A stretch of 64,000 bases of DNA from Yamagishiella unicocca. Its lineage: Eukaryota > Chlorophyta > Chlorophyceae > Chlamydomonadales > Volvocaceae. Below, piece after piece: positions 52,501 through 63,924 of this stretch (the stretch's first letter is position 1; each line of letters starts with the position of its first letter). Both the position numbers and the translations under genes were made by a program. A model generated the notes under the pieces. That model was not told where the DNA came from. It ran no database searches and saw only the letters and a list, made by a program, of their open reading frames with translations. The stretch is taken from positions 744,001 to 808,000 of the forward strand of contig BDSL01000014.1 in assembly GCA_003116995.1 (NCBI GenBank), written 5' to 3'.

Positions 52501-55500
52501 CAGCAGCCGCTGCTCGCCGCGAAGCGTGACCAGGCGCCAGGAGGCTGCGGAGGGAAGGGATGGGGGCCGGCAGGGGCGGGGAAGCAGGGCGGGAGACAGG
52601 CAGTCACAGCCGAATCCCAGAAGCCGCCGGCGAAGTGAGGCGAGGACCCGGGCTCGGCAGCGGTGCCCCCCAGCAGCTAGGCAGCTGTGCCCCCCAGCAG
52701 CTAGGCGCACCTCTGGCCGCCAGCACCCAGCCACACCGTGGGTCTCCAGCATGCATCTCGAAACGTGTGCCCTAAACGGTTTTTCTCGCGTACAGGGGTC
52801 TTCCTCGCAACCCACACTATGGCGGCAGCACCCTCCCACACCATGGCGGCGGCACCAGGCGGCAGCACCCACCCGAGAGGCAATGCGAGTCGCCGCAAAG
52901 GTAGAGGGGCGGCGGGCTGCCAGAGGCGGTTAAGGCGACGGCTGGGGCAGGCGGCTGCTCGGGGGCCGCGGCCGCGACCGGCGCGGGGGGCGGCGGGTGG
53001 TCCCGGAGCAACTGTACGACACAGCCGAAGTACGCGGCCTCGTTGCGGACGAGCGTGGTGTGGAGCTCCGTGGCGGAGGCCCTGGCGGAGGACGAGGGCG
53101 GGGGTGTTGCCGAGGGGGGGGGGAGAACGGGGGGGAGGTTAAAAAACACACAAGCGACATGCTCGCAGTCCGTCGAGTAACCGTTTCGCTTTCGCCCCCC
53201 GCCCCGGCCCCCCGTCCGTCGCACCTGCCCAGTGGCTCCACCAAGTCGCACAGCCGTGCCGCCGCCGTCAGCGCCCCCCCCACGAACAGCACCTTGGCCA
53301 ACGTGAACAGCAGCGCCAGCTCGTCCAGCTGGTCGGAGCTGTACGACACCTGCGGGTGGTCCGATGCAGGCCGTATAAAATGACGCAGCCGCAGCGAGCG
53401 ACGGCGATGGCCGGTACGCCTGCGCTGGCCCCGCCCTGCCTGCAAACACACGACTGCGCCCAGGGCATCCACTCCCGCCGCTGCTGCAGAGGATCTCGCA
53501 CCGCACCGCTCCGCCTCACCACCCCACCCACCCCGCCTCCCGGCGCCCAGGCACCTGCCTTGACGGCTTGACCGCCCCCCTCGCCGCCACCACCGCCCAG
53601 CTCGCTGCCTTCCGAGCCGCCTGCAAGCCCTCCCTCGGCGCCGCCTCCGCAGCGGCGCTGCAGCGGCGACCAGCGGGGCTCCGAGTGCAGCCACGTCAGC
53701 TGTACGGCGTTAGACAGCTCCGGCAGGTCAGACAGCAGCGAGTCTACGTCCTGGGGGGACGGGGGGGCGACGGGGTATGTGTGGCAGGGGGTTGACGTGC
53801 GGGGTGGTGACAGGGTTTTTATAAGAGACAGGGGTGTGGCAGGGGGGTGACGGGTGGTGGTGGCAGGGGGTGACGGGGGGTGGTAGCAGGGGGGTGGGGG
53901 GTGGTGACGGGGAGGGGTAGTCGGGGTTCACAGAAAAGAACCGGTTACTCGACATGGGAAGTGTAGCTGGTGCATAGCCTGGGGAGGGGTTGTGTGACGG
54001 GGGTGGTGGTGGCAGGGGGGTGACGGCGGGGGTTAGGCGGGGCCCGGGATGCAACTTCGATGATGTCAGGTGGAGGATGGAAGGCGTTCGGCTTCGCGAG
54101 TTGCGGCCGCAGGGCCCGGGCAGCCAGAAGGGTTGCCTCGCACCTGGCCGGTGTACTCGCCGGTGCGTGTACTTGGGCGCTGGGTGGATCCACCTCGACT
54201 CTAGACGCCCCTGAGGCACGATGACTGACAACGCAGGTACCCTCCGCCAGCAGCCCCACAGCCCCAGTTGCGCCGCCGTGCAGCTCCCACCCCACCCACA
54301 CCACCCTCCCCACACGAACCCCCCGCCCCCTCGGCCCCGCCGAAGGTCGACATTGGCCTCCGGCTCTTAGTTTCCTCAACCAAGTTATCCAGCATGCGTC
54401 TCCAGACGGCTGTCCTAAACGGTTTTCCTTTCATACACGGGTTTTCCTTGCAGCCCCCCTCGGCCCCCCGGGTTTTCCTAGCAACCCCCCTCAGCCCCCC
54501 CGGGTTTTCCTTGCAAACCCCCTCGGCCCCCCGGGTTTTCCCTGCAAACCCCCTCGGCCCCCCGGGTTTTCCTTGCAAACCCCCTCGGCCCCCCGGGTTT
54601 TCCTTGCAATCCCCCTCGGCGGGCCCCCCCGGCGCACCTTCAGCGCCAGGCCCGCCAGCACCGACCCCGCCCTGCGGCAGTAGCTCCTGCCCGCCGCCAC
54701 CGCCGCCTGCAGCTCCTGCCGCAGCTCCAGCGCGTGAACCAGGTTGAGGCAGTAGCTGGCGCTGGTGGTGTCCATCTGTACGGCGCGCTGTAGCAGGGAG
54801 ATGCAGCTGTCCACCTGGAGCGGTCGAGAGGGGGTTTTGCGTGTCCAGGGAGGGGAGTGATGACTGATGGTGGGTGCGCGGCGCAGGGCAACCGACGCCA
54901 CACTCGCCTCACTAACGGTGACCTCCACGACTGCGGCCAATGGATTTCGAGTTCCAAATTCCCAACGTAAATCCGGAACCGGCCCCCTGCCTGCGAGCCC
55001 CTACGAATCCCTATGGGACCCGCAACCCATGTTCCATTGTACGCCTTCCCTCCCCGCGCGCGCCCAGTCCAATAGCAATGTAGCATGCGCGCGCGTCCAG
55101 GTGTCCGAAGGCTTAATTACTAAGCCAGCTACACTTTCCATGTCGACTAACCGGTCTTTTTCTGTAACCCCCCCGCGCCCCCCCTTGAGCCCACCTTGCC
55201 ATGATCCTTGATGGCCGTCGCGATGAACCCCAGGGCGGCGGCGGTGCTACTGCCGCCGCTGCTGCCGGAGCCGCCCGCGCCGCCGGCAGTAGCTCCGCTG
55301 CCGCTGCTGCCGCCCGGCCCGTCTGCTGTGGGCCCCGCCTTCGCGGGTGGCGGCACCCCGAGCTCCTCGAACAGCTGGCGACAACCCTCCTCATCCTGAC
55401 CAGCAGGCGAAAACACAAAACTGGTCATTGCGATGCCGGCGCCTCCAAACGGGCGGCCACCAATCGAAGGGCGCGCACCACTTGCGACCAGGTGAGGACA

Positions 55501-58121
55501 GGTCCTAGCTGTGGCCCAAAGGATCAGGCCTCCCATTCGTCCTCGGTGCCCCTAGGTTCAAACCCTCTGACACGCACGCCCTCACTCCTTAGCCAGCTCT
55601 CGCCCTAGCCCTAGCCCTCACCCTCACCTCAACCCCCGGCGCCTGAGCGCCGCCATCCTCCTTTTAAACTGCGGCCACCACACCACGCCAGCAGCCTCCC
55701 AACCTCCCAACCACCCCAACCCCCAACCACCTCCAGGCACTCCGCCAGTAGCGCCTTGGCCCCCGCGTGCTGCGGCCTCCCCACCACCAGCCGCAGCGCC
55801 ACCCGCAGCGCATCGTCCCGGATCCCGCGATCCAATGCGATCCTGCCGTACAACCGCAGCGCGTCCCAGTGGCCAGGGTCGCGCTCCAGAACCGCCATCA
55901 CCAGCGACGCCGCCAGGTCCTGGTTGTCGTACGGCGGGGTGATGCACCCGGGGATGCGGTGGAGGCAGGCGGCGAGGGAGAGCCGCAGCCGCAGCTGGGT
56001 GGCTGAGGGTGCGCTGTCGACATCGTCGCCGTCTCGCAGGCGGGAGCTGGAAGGCGCCTGGGGGCGGGGGGGGGGGCCGGGGGGGTTTGAGGAAAGCCCG
56101 TGGACTAGGAAGCGGAGTAGGAAACCGGGCGGGGGCGGGGACGGGGACGGGGACGGGCGGGTGGGTGGGTGGGTAGGGGAGAAGGTGCGCCGCATGGGGT
56201 TCGAGAAGGACGCAAACAGGAGCATCCTCGCGCGTCCGTCTGTACGTTTTATCACATGTGCGCGCATCTTGGTCCCCGGGCGCTTCGGGCATTTAGATTC
56301 CCGACTTTTCGCACTTTGCCGCACCCGAGCACGCCCTGCTACGTCCAGCCTAAGGTCGCCGTCCCTCCGCCAGCCTCCCCTGTCCTAATCTCATGCCGCT
56401 GTTCCCGCTCCCGCTCCCGCTACGGCTGCTGCCAGGGCGCCGCCAGGGCCCCCTTGCCCGCGCCCTGGCCCTGCTCTGCTAGCAGCCTCCCCTCTCCCGC
56501 TGTCAGCTGCTCGGACGGAAGCCAAGCCGCCGCCACCCCTTCCCTCCCCGCATACGTGCATATCGAAACGTCTCTCCTAAACGGCTTCTCTTTCGTACAC
56601 GGGTTTTCCTTGCAATCCCCCCACACCCCCGCCCAGTTGCGCACCCACGCACCCACGCCCATACCTGGGCCGCGCTCTCCTCGAGCGCATCCAGCGCAGA
56701 CTGGTAGTGGATCGCCGCCTCGCGCGGCCGGCCGCCCTCCCTGGAGCCAACATAAGCACCGGCGGCGGCGGCGGCGGCGGGGGCAGCGGCTGTCAGTTGC
56801 GAAGCTCCCAGAACCCGGGCCACACGTGCTGCGATAAGGCCCGTTTCAGCACCCACTCCCCTCCACCCCAGTCCCCTGCCGCGCCGTTTCGCGCCCCCCC
56901 CCCCACCATCACCACACCTGCCAACCCCAACCGCCCCTACCCCCGCCTCCCTGCTAGCCTCCCACGACAAACGCCCGTTTCCACGGGACCTCTCCGCCCC
57001 CCAGCTACCCCGCCCCCCCCTACCGCAGGGGGTCTCTTAAGGGCCGACCCACGGGTCTCCTCCCGCATACCCTACCGCAGACAGTCCCCAGCCAGCTCCA
57101 GCACCTCCGGGTCCTCCGGTCGCTGCTCCGCCGCCTGCAGCGCCCAGCGCACCGCCGCCCCGGGGTTCCCCGCCGTCAGCCACAACCGAGCCAGCCGCTG
57201 AAGCGTCGAGACGTGCGCGGCGGCGGCGGGTTCCGGAGCCAGGAGGAGCGCCTGGGGCGGGGCAACGGGAGGCGGGACAGGGCAGCCGGAGGGGGTAGGG
57301 TCGGGAAGCAAAGCGTGTGCAGGAAGGGGGATTGCGCTGCCGTACGTATCGGTAGAGAGCCACACCCCATGCTGTGAGCGGCGCGGGATACGTGACGGGT
57401 CGAGGACTGCTCGGACCGCCGACTGTTTCGACCCCCAGTGACCTTGTCCCCCCGTCCCCTCGTCCCCCGCGTCCCCGCGTCGCGTAACCGGGTCTCCCTG
57501 TCGCCGCCTTCCCCCCCACGCGTTATTTTCTGTAGCCCTCACGCGTCCCGTAACGCAGCCCTTGGCGGACTGCTGCTGCCCCCGCCTCGTCCTGCGCCCG
57601 CTGACCTGCTGCAGCGTCTCTGCGGCTGCTCGGTAGTTCCGCTGCGATGCTGTCGCCTCCGCCCGCAGCCACAGGGAGCGCACCAGCGGCAACAAGGGGT
57701 CCGCCGGAGCCAGCTGGCTGTCGCTGCTCCGGGGCTTGCCGACCCCCTGCGCAGTGTCTACGGTCCGATTGTCGGTTCGCCCTGGCGCCGCGGGTGGGCT
57801 GACCTCAGCCGCGGGAGCATTTTGGGCAGCTGTCGAGGCTGCCGCATGGCCTTTGCTTTCGATGACCTTGCTTCCACCGCCGCTGTCTGCTGTCTGGAAC
57901 CCAGTCGCGACTGCAGCGCCGCTGACATTGAAGAAGACATCGTCGCCGCTGGATACGACGTCCGCAAGGAAAGAACTCAGCGGCAGGGGCCGGCGATCAG
58001 CGTCCGACAGCCGCACCGAAGCGGAACCGCTGGCGGCTAGCCCCGGATGCTGAGAAATGAGGACAGACCAGCAGGCGTCCCGCAGGTCCGCAATTGTGCC
58101 GTTGTCATGTACCTTTAAGAC
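49527..58121 (-). CDS. TPR protein with C-terminal SGNH/GDSL-like domain (5' end uncertain)
   Basis: Exons: 58121-57606, 57251-57076, 56740-56665, 56057-55731, 55395-55195, 54814-54638, 53750-53559, 53349-53225, 53081-52873, 52544-52474, 51663-51580, 51184-51119, 50087-49527. They sum to 2,781 nt (926 aa) with consistent phases. The N-terminal part is ubiquitin-fold-like (VLKVHDNGTIADLRDACW). Helical TPR-type repeats follow (LARLWLTAGNPGAAVRWALQ; ALRLYGRIALDRGIRDDALR). The C-terminal domain has YLCGDSHCLSASWR (block I, GDS), then WHLRPRSEFYPKKQFEATI, LVLGEIDCREGLLLAVQKGK, ELFVHPVPPVLNETR and FDGTHLAP (block V, D..H). These match the order of an SGNH hydrolase fold. The catalytic set would be Ser of GDS with Asp/His of DGTH. 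The substrate is unknown. The start is not resolved: the frame stays open to 58283 with no in-frame ATG, so at least one more 5' exon is needed. Confidence 0.75.
52046..52297. repeat. 42-bp intronic minisatellite
   Basis: Six copies at an exact 42-bp spacing, each containing GTACCGCTGCAGTACCACTC and AGTCGCGTATGTGCCGTGGA. Located in the intron between the GDSHCL-adjacent exon (52544-52474) and exon 51663-51580 of the TPR-SGNH gene. Confidence 0.9.
52743..52815 (+). repeat. Short interspersed repeat, family B
   Basis: The fullest copy: TCTCCAGCATGCATCTCGAA, ACGTGTGCCCTAAACGGTTT, TTCTCGCGTACAGGGGTCTT, CCTCGCAACCC. Intronic in the TPR-SGNH gene, inverted relative to it. Confidence 0.8.
53350..53558 (-). 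other. Candidate GC-AG intron of the TPR-SGNH gene
   Basis: The next exon starts in phase 0 (VSYSSDQLDEL). The matching donor is AAG|GCAGGT at 53559/53558. The nearby GT donor GCAG|GTGCCT would put the next exon out of frame. A weaker phase-0 alternative (GCC|GTCAAG) exists just upstream, so this is less certain than the other two. Confidence 0.5.
53922..53970 (+). repeat. Short interspersed repeat, family A (reference copy)
   Basis: GGGTTCACAGAAAAGAACCG then GTTACTCGACATGGGAAGTG and TAGCTGG. Intronic in the TPR-SGNH gene. A partial copy in the other orientation lies at about 53153-53200. Confidence 0.8.
54384..54452 (+). repeat. Short interspersed repeat, family B
   Basis: ATCCAGCATGCGTCTCCAGA, CGGCTGTCCTAAACGGTTTT and CACGGGTTTTCCTTGCA in order. 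Its 3' end merges into the 32-bp array that follows. Confidence 0.75.
54437..54622. repeat. 32-bp minisatellite derived from the end of family B
   Basis: About six copies of GGGTTTTCCTTGCAAACCCC plus CTCGGCCCCCC. The unit starts with the last bases of the adjoining family B element, so the array appears to have grown out of that element's 3' end. Confidence 0.85.
55125..55175 (-). repeat. Short interspersed repeat, family A (inverted)
   Basis: The reverse complement gives GGTTACAGAAAAAGACCGGT then TAGTCGACATGGAAAGTGTA GC. Intronic in the TPR-SGNH gene, in the opposite orientation to the copy at 53922. Confidence 0.75.
56551..56622 (+). repeat. Short interspersed repeat, family B
   Basis: GCATACGTGCATATCGAAAC, GTCTCTCCTAAACGGCTTCT and CGTACACGGGTTTTCCTTGC in order. 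Intronic in the TPR-SGNH gene. Confidence 0.75.
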
Positions 58122-58283
58122 CTGTGGCCAAAGTACTTCATTTGAGGGGGCGAAGGGGCTGCGGACAAAATTCGCATGGCGATGGCGCGAACCTTCGTGA
58201 ACGGTTGGTCGCCATCCCAGTGCGCATAAAGCTTCATCCACGTGTCTACCTCCGTATATTCCCCCGTCTTCTGGGATTAGCAA

Positions 58284-60714
58284 ATAATAACTCGGTTTGG
58301 AATTTCAGGCTGGTCTCCGGTACCAAGCGACACTGTACATTGGCATTGACCCATGCGGCAAACTTACAACCGTTCTGCATGAAAGTGTTGCCTTCTGGAC
58401 AATCTACCTTGTGGCATCGAGGATCGCGCACGTACGACATCCATCTGAGTACCGAAAGCGGCATGCATCAACCGCAGCTGGACTCATCGGCCCCATGTGA
58501 TGATTATTTTGAGCCAAAAATGGAAGGGACTGGGTCGCTCGGAGCTTACGAAGATCCTGTGGCTGCACAGTACTGCCGGCTGGCTGTCCGCACAGTACGG
58601 CGGAGCCTGGCGAAGCAGCGTGGTGCACGACGCCAGCCGCCTACCTGACTGCTCCTGGAATCAATCCAGTGCTGCACACACGACGCGTCTCGTATAGTGC
58701 TGGATGGCTCCGGCTAAGCCGACGTCTCGTGACAACTTAATCGGTTTATCGAATCGCACGTTGTCCGAGCACGTAGATGCCTCAACGCCAGCCAGCCGCC
58801 ACGGACCTGCCCGCCTTGGCGACGGCGCAGGAGGAGAGACGACGACGGCGCAGCAGGCATGGGCATTACCAGTGGTTCGAGCGGGGCACAGCATGCGGTC
58901 GGGTTTAAAGGCACCGGGATCGCGCTAATCAACGGCCACCCGGCAGCACCCAGGCGCAGCCGGTTTCAGCGGTTAGCAAAAGTCATTTGACGGCGTGTTA
59001 GCTACGTGCGTTGCGCAGCGTGAGTTTAGACATGGTGAGGAAAGCAATCCCTCGTCGAACCTTACAGCGCGCACACGTGTGCTTATGAAGGCGGACCCCG
59101 CGGCTACTGCGTGCACGTGCGGAACTACCACGCATGACTCATCCTGGCTCCACCTGGCTCTATGCAACGAACCGCGTACAATCAACATACAACCGCGCTT
59201 GCCAACGATCGCTATTGCTTGACGCAATAACCGACACATGCCCCTGTCTGGAGCCCACTGTAACGATTACAACAACAACATGCCCCTACGGCGAGATACG
59301 TTCTAGAGCTGTGGGCTCCCACAACCAGCAACCCACCGTCTAAGGGACTCTTGATGTCAACACGCCGCCCTGGACCTGTGGCCCCAATCATGTGGTGCGA
59401 TCCTTGAGCGCCACCTCACCATCCGCCTCGTTCGGCTATGCCTGGATATGCCGCCATTGAATTCCCCCCTGTCGGGACTGGGCCCTCTGCAACATAATTA
59501 AGGAAACGCGGATGAAGCACCGCTGCACCTGAGGACTAAAGACTAACGGTATACCAACGACGACATGCTGGTCCGGACCGTACGGTACACGCACGCAAGC
59601 CCGAGCCACAGCACCCACAGTGAAGGCGTTCGTATCAGGTGTCAACAAAACCGAAAGCGGTGTCAACAAAACCTATCCAATAAATTGGCTAATAATAAGG
59701 CGGTTGAAGTTGACGGCAACGTGCCAGACCTGCATCCCCATTCTATCCGTGGTCAAGAAGAATTAACGGGTTCCACACGCACGGCAGAGACGTCCATGAA
59801 TTTAACGCCGTAGTTAACGCCCGTATCTGTAAGCATGTGTCCGTGGGCCCCACCTTTCTGGGAAACGTCGGGACAAGCCCGCAGACCAGGCGCCACCAAA
59901 CGTAAAAGCGGTGGAAAAACTAGTTTCGAGGCACACTCAAAACGAACATGTTGAGGCGTGCGCTATGCCCGCCAGGCCTGTCTGCCCTAACGCACGAGTC
60001 ATACGCCACTACGTCTGTCATCTGTCAGGATGCGTCCATGTGCCACACCCGCGCTCAGCGCGCCGCAGAGCACTCACGCGCACAGCCACAGTAAGCAGCT
60101 ACCTTGCAGCTACGGACCACAGGCGCGATGCCCGCACAGGCACAACGAGGATGGATCATGCCTGCAGGCGTCCGTTGCTGACGGCCACCCGCCGGTGTTG
60201 CATCTCCTCCTTCCACTACCGACCTATCCACACGCACAATATTCCTCTACAACGCACATCCACATACTTAAAGCTCGCACTTCGATTTCTACGTGTTCGT
60301 CTGTGGAACCTTACACGGCTCCGTGTTACCACCCCATAAATTGCCTCCAGGGCTTCGTCCATGACGCTTCGTTCCAACAGCAGTGGAAATGCTATTCGAA
60401 TTTGCACATACGCGTATACAGCAATTCAGGTTCTGTATCACGTACAGCACTACAAAAGGGGTTATAGCGGGGGCGCGTGCGTTTCAGCATGGCCCCTGCG
60501 CGCATGATTTCTTCGAGCACATAAGAGCGTTCATACGCCCGCGACGATGCACATGCAGCAACGGCAGCTATTTCTTTCAGTCCGGCGCCGCGAACAGATA
60601 TCTCCAGCTGCTGCGGTCCGTGTATGTTCTCATTATCCATCTCCGAGCGAATGGGTCGGCGCCAGGGAAGTAGCAGAGCGGCCCCGTGTTGGTCTAACCT
60701 AACCCATTGACGAG
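58284..60714. other. Region upstream of the TPR-SGNH gene, little recognisable
   Basis: The missing first exon(s) and promoter of the TPR-SGNH gene should lie in the left part. A fragment of repeat family C (GGAGCCCACTGTAACGATTA) is at about 59238-59280. A minus-strand TGTAA at 60311-60315 is a possible polyadenylation signal for the sulfatase gene ending at 60715. No other gene is supported. Confidence 0.4.
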
Positions 60715-63700
60715 CTACTTTGTGGACAAGCCGCGAGCACCGTTGGGCAGCGGCCACGTAATGCCCGTGGACGCCCAGCTGGTGTTGGCCGGGAAGCCCT
60801 CCATGCCCAGCGTGAAGGTCCGCTCGTTGGCCGGCACGTACAGCGGGTAGCACGTCACGAAGGCGAAGCGCGGAAGCGCCGCGTACAGCGCATCGTAGCG
60901 GGGGTCCATGGCCTGCGAGGGAGGCACGCGGGAGGCATAAAATGCGTGAAGCAAGGAATCGGCTGGGACGTAGAATGGGCTGGGTACGGCGAGCAGGGGT
61001 GGCCGTTACATGACAAACCGTGACAAACGAGGATGAGGGCGGTGCCAAAGCAGCGCAGGAGGGTGCAGCGGAGCAAGGGTAACGCCATTGGTTTCGGCTG
61101 GATACCAAGGAAGAGGAGAGAAGACCAGACATGCTCTTTAGGTTGCAGTGAGGTGGTGGGGAGGGCGGGCGGCTGGGTGGGTGGGTGGGTGGGTCGGTTC
61201 GCAGCTGCAGCGGGGGCGCCCGAGGGGGATGGTCGGATGGAGGACCCCAAGGCGCCGAGCGGGCTCGACCGGGTGCGTGCATCTCTCGGCAACAAACGCA
61301 GTTCAGATGGACATACCCCTGCCTGCACACAAACCCACAAACCCGATGTTTTTCCACCTGTTTGAAGCTCAGCACGCCACCATCGGGGTGCAGCGCCCCC
61401 CAGGGATGCGCGCAGTCCAGCCCTCTGCAGTGCACCAGCACGCTCAGCATCGCGTCCAGGCGCCTCAGCAGCGGCCCGGGGGCGGAGCTCAGCACGTTGG
61501 TGGTCTCGTACGGGTCGGACGACAAGTCGTACAGCTCACGCTGGTTGCCCTTGCACCACACGATGTACTTGAGGCAGTACATTCGCCCGCTGCTAGGCAC
61601 CTGCGAAGTGGCGGGTCGGGCGGGAGAGGGGTTTCGGGAGGGAAGGGGGGCCCGGCGGCGTTGGGTGAAGGGCAAATGTACTCTTACAGGCGTTTGGAAA
61701 TCACCAAAGAGCACGAGCAAGGGCAAGAGCACATACCCGGGCAATAAGTTGTTCGCTAGCGAGGCGGGTGGGGAGGATACGGCGAGCCTTTTGCCACGTG
61801 TTTCCTTGCTTCCCTACCGACGCGCCACCTGCCCGCCACCTGCCCGCATCATCCAGACCGTGTCGTTCCCATCCGTCCGGCCCGGTAACCTATACCCGGT
61901 AACCCATACCCGGTAACCCATACCCGGTAACTCACCATGAGGGCCGGCGGCCGGTTGGGTCTCGCCTGCTGCATCGCCGCCGTGAAGTTAAGCGGCACGG
62001 TGCTGCACAGGCGGAGGCCCTTGAAGGTGATTCCGGGGAAGAACCAGTCCTTAGCGTCGCTATCCCATGCCTCCAGGAGTATCCTGTCGAGTGTGGCAGG
62101 AGGGGGCAGGACGGGGGCAGGAGGGGGGCAGGAGGGGGCAGGGGACGAGTTCGAGTTGGCAGTTGCGGCGCGGAGGGCGCCACCAGCGAGTGAGTGGGTG
62201 GGGTGCGGCGCAGGGTGATAGGGGTCGCCGCGTGGGTCAGCGCCGCAAGTGGTGCATGGCGTGTCAGCAGCTTAAACGTATGCGTGCATGGCTGGGTCGC
62301 GGCATGATGCGTCGCGAAAGACCTTGTGTGTGTGAAAGATCCTGCGCTCGGCGCGAGCGGCGGCGCAACGCGGCCTCACCCTTCGCGGAGCCAAACTGTC
62401 GTCGGCTGCGGCGGCCGCGGCGACCGCCGCAGCGGCGCCACAAGCGATGTGGACATTGGTGACGGCGGTGGAGCAGACGGCGTGATGCCGGCGCGCTTCG
62501 CTGCGGCCGCAACGGCCCGCTGCATACTTTTCGCGTACACCTCCGTCGTCAGGCCCTTCATGGGCAGCGGCAGGCCGTCCAAGTCGCGGCGCATACCGAG
62601 GCCTGCGGTTCAGGGCAGGTGTCAGGGCTTCGCAACATACATCATGGACGCAATTAAGCACATTATTGTCGTAGTAGCACATTCAGAACTGCGCGCCGCG
62701 CATTCACAGACATGTAACTTCTGGCTGTTTGACGTCAGGTCGGTACCTTCATGTGCGTTTCCTTGTCCCTTTCAGCAACCTAAACGATGTTCATTCCCTG
62801 TTCATTCCCGTTTCCTCATCTTGCGCTTTGCACTGGGCGCGAAGAGCAGTTTGTAGCAACTACCGGCAGTTGGATGGACATGACCTCAAGGTGCACCATG
62901 CTGCGCAGAGTTCCCTAATTTCCAGCCTGGAGAGCCCAGCCATACCGCCGCCTCGCCCACCCAGCCACCCGCTCTGCCGGCCACCTACCCGCCAGCACCC
63001 GCACTGTCGCTGGCAGGTCGACTAAGTTGGCCTGGTAGGGGCTGACAACGCCGGCGGGCACCCCGGGGCCGGCGATGTAGAGCGGTACCCGGCTCTCCTC
63101 CTCCAGAGGGCCGGCCTGGACGGGTCGGGGACAGAGGTGGGGGGCCGCGGTCAGGGACCGCGACGAAGGCCACAACGCGGTAGGTTTCGCCATGTTGGAG
63201 GCGGTGGTAGGCGAACCGGACGGTACATATACCCTCACAGCGCCTATGGGCGCTGTACGGGCACCACCCCATGTCCATCCCAGCACGTTGAGGTATCGTC
63301 AAAGCCCGGCTACCGTTCCCTCCTGCAGTGGTCCTCCCCTCGCTCCACCACCACCGCCTTCCGGTGGTTGCGCACCTTCCCACTCTCCAGGGAGTGCTGG
63401 CCCATGTGCTGCGGGGGTGGAGGTGCAGGGCGCACGGGCGGAGTTTGGAAGGGTTTTGGTATGTGTTTTGTGGTAGGTAGCCGTGGGAGGCCCACGGAGG
63501 CTATCATCGAAGCCCCACAGGACGTGCCATGCAGCCAAGGTGTGGTGAAATGGTGGGGGGGGGGCGTGTGTGACGGGCGCGGTCGCTGCAGGCGGAGCCA
63601 CAAGGAGCCGCAGCAGTGGCCCTTGGTTCGCCCCTTGGGGAGCAGAGGCAGCCCGAGGTAGTGTGAGGGCAGGGAAGGAAAGCCGGAAAGGTGGGCGGGG

Positions 63701-63790
63701 CGGCCGGGGTCCGGGGTCTCACCAGGCCGTTATCAGAGGCGTAGATGATGTAGGTGTTGTTGAGGACACCACGGTCGGCGAGCTTGGTGA
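60715..63790 (-). CDS. Sulfatase (arylsulfatase family), 3' part, gene continues past the right edge
   Basis: Exons in the window: 63790-63723, 63408-63376, 63115-62989, 62602-62380, 62083-61936, 61600-61358, 60912-60715 (TAG at 60717-60715). With one base carried from an upstream exon they encode 346 residues in consistent phase. The family motifs are NTYIIYASDNGL followed by HMGQHSLESGK (the metal/catalytic SDNG-H and GK region of sulfatases), then LEEESRVPLYIAGPGVP and NLVDLPATVRVLAG. Further on is the C-terminal ELYDLSSDPYETTNV signature. The active-site Cys/Ser motif (C-x-P-S-R) that becomes formylglycine must lie upstream, outside the window. An extracellular or periplasmic role in sulfate release is usual for algal arylsulfatases, but the substrate and regulation cannot be judged here. 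Confidence 0.85.
61876..61935. repeat. 15-bp repeat at a splice donor
   Basis: Four copies of CGGTAACCCATACC-type sequence end at the GTGAGTTA donor of the sulfatase exon 62083-61936 (minus strand). It is another array abutting a donor. Confidence 0.75.
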
Positions 63791-63794
63791 CTGC

Positions 63795-63837
63795 AGGCAG
63801 CAGGCAGCAGGCAGCAGGCAGCAGGCAGCAGGCAGTG
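63795..63837. repeat. CAGGCAG simple repeat at a splice acceptor
   Basis: About six units of CAGGCAG on the plus strand, giving CTGCCTG on the gene strand. It directly precedes the sulfatase exon that starts at 63790 and may act as its pyrimidine-rich tract. Confidence 0.8.
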
Positions 63838-63880
63838 GACGCTGGGGGTTGCATCTTGGGTGCAGTGGGAATGGGTGATT

Positions 63881-63924
63881 GGGGGTTACATAAAAGAACC
63901 GTTGACTCGACATAGGTATTGTAG
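63881..63924 (+). repeat. Short interspersed repeat, family A
   Basis: GGGGTTACATAAAAGAACCG then TTGACTCGACATAGGTATTG, a diverged copy in a sulfatase intron. Confidence 0.6.

Noticed and set aside
58122..58283. Extension of the first TPR-SGNH exon to 58283
   Set aside because: The frame is open but contains no ATG and is less GC-rich. An acceptor at 58122 fits, so the extension is left as a possibility rather than annotated.
60392..61744. A 450-codon minus-strand ORF
   Set aside because: It overlaps the sulfatase exons mostly in the wrong frame, has low-complexity Pro/Arg content and lacks the family motifs.
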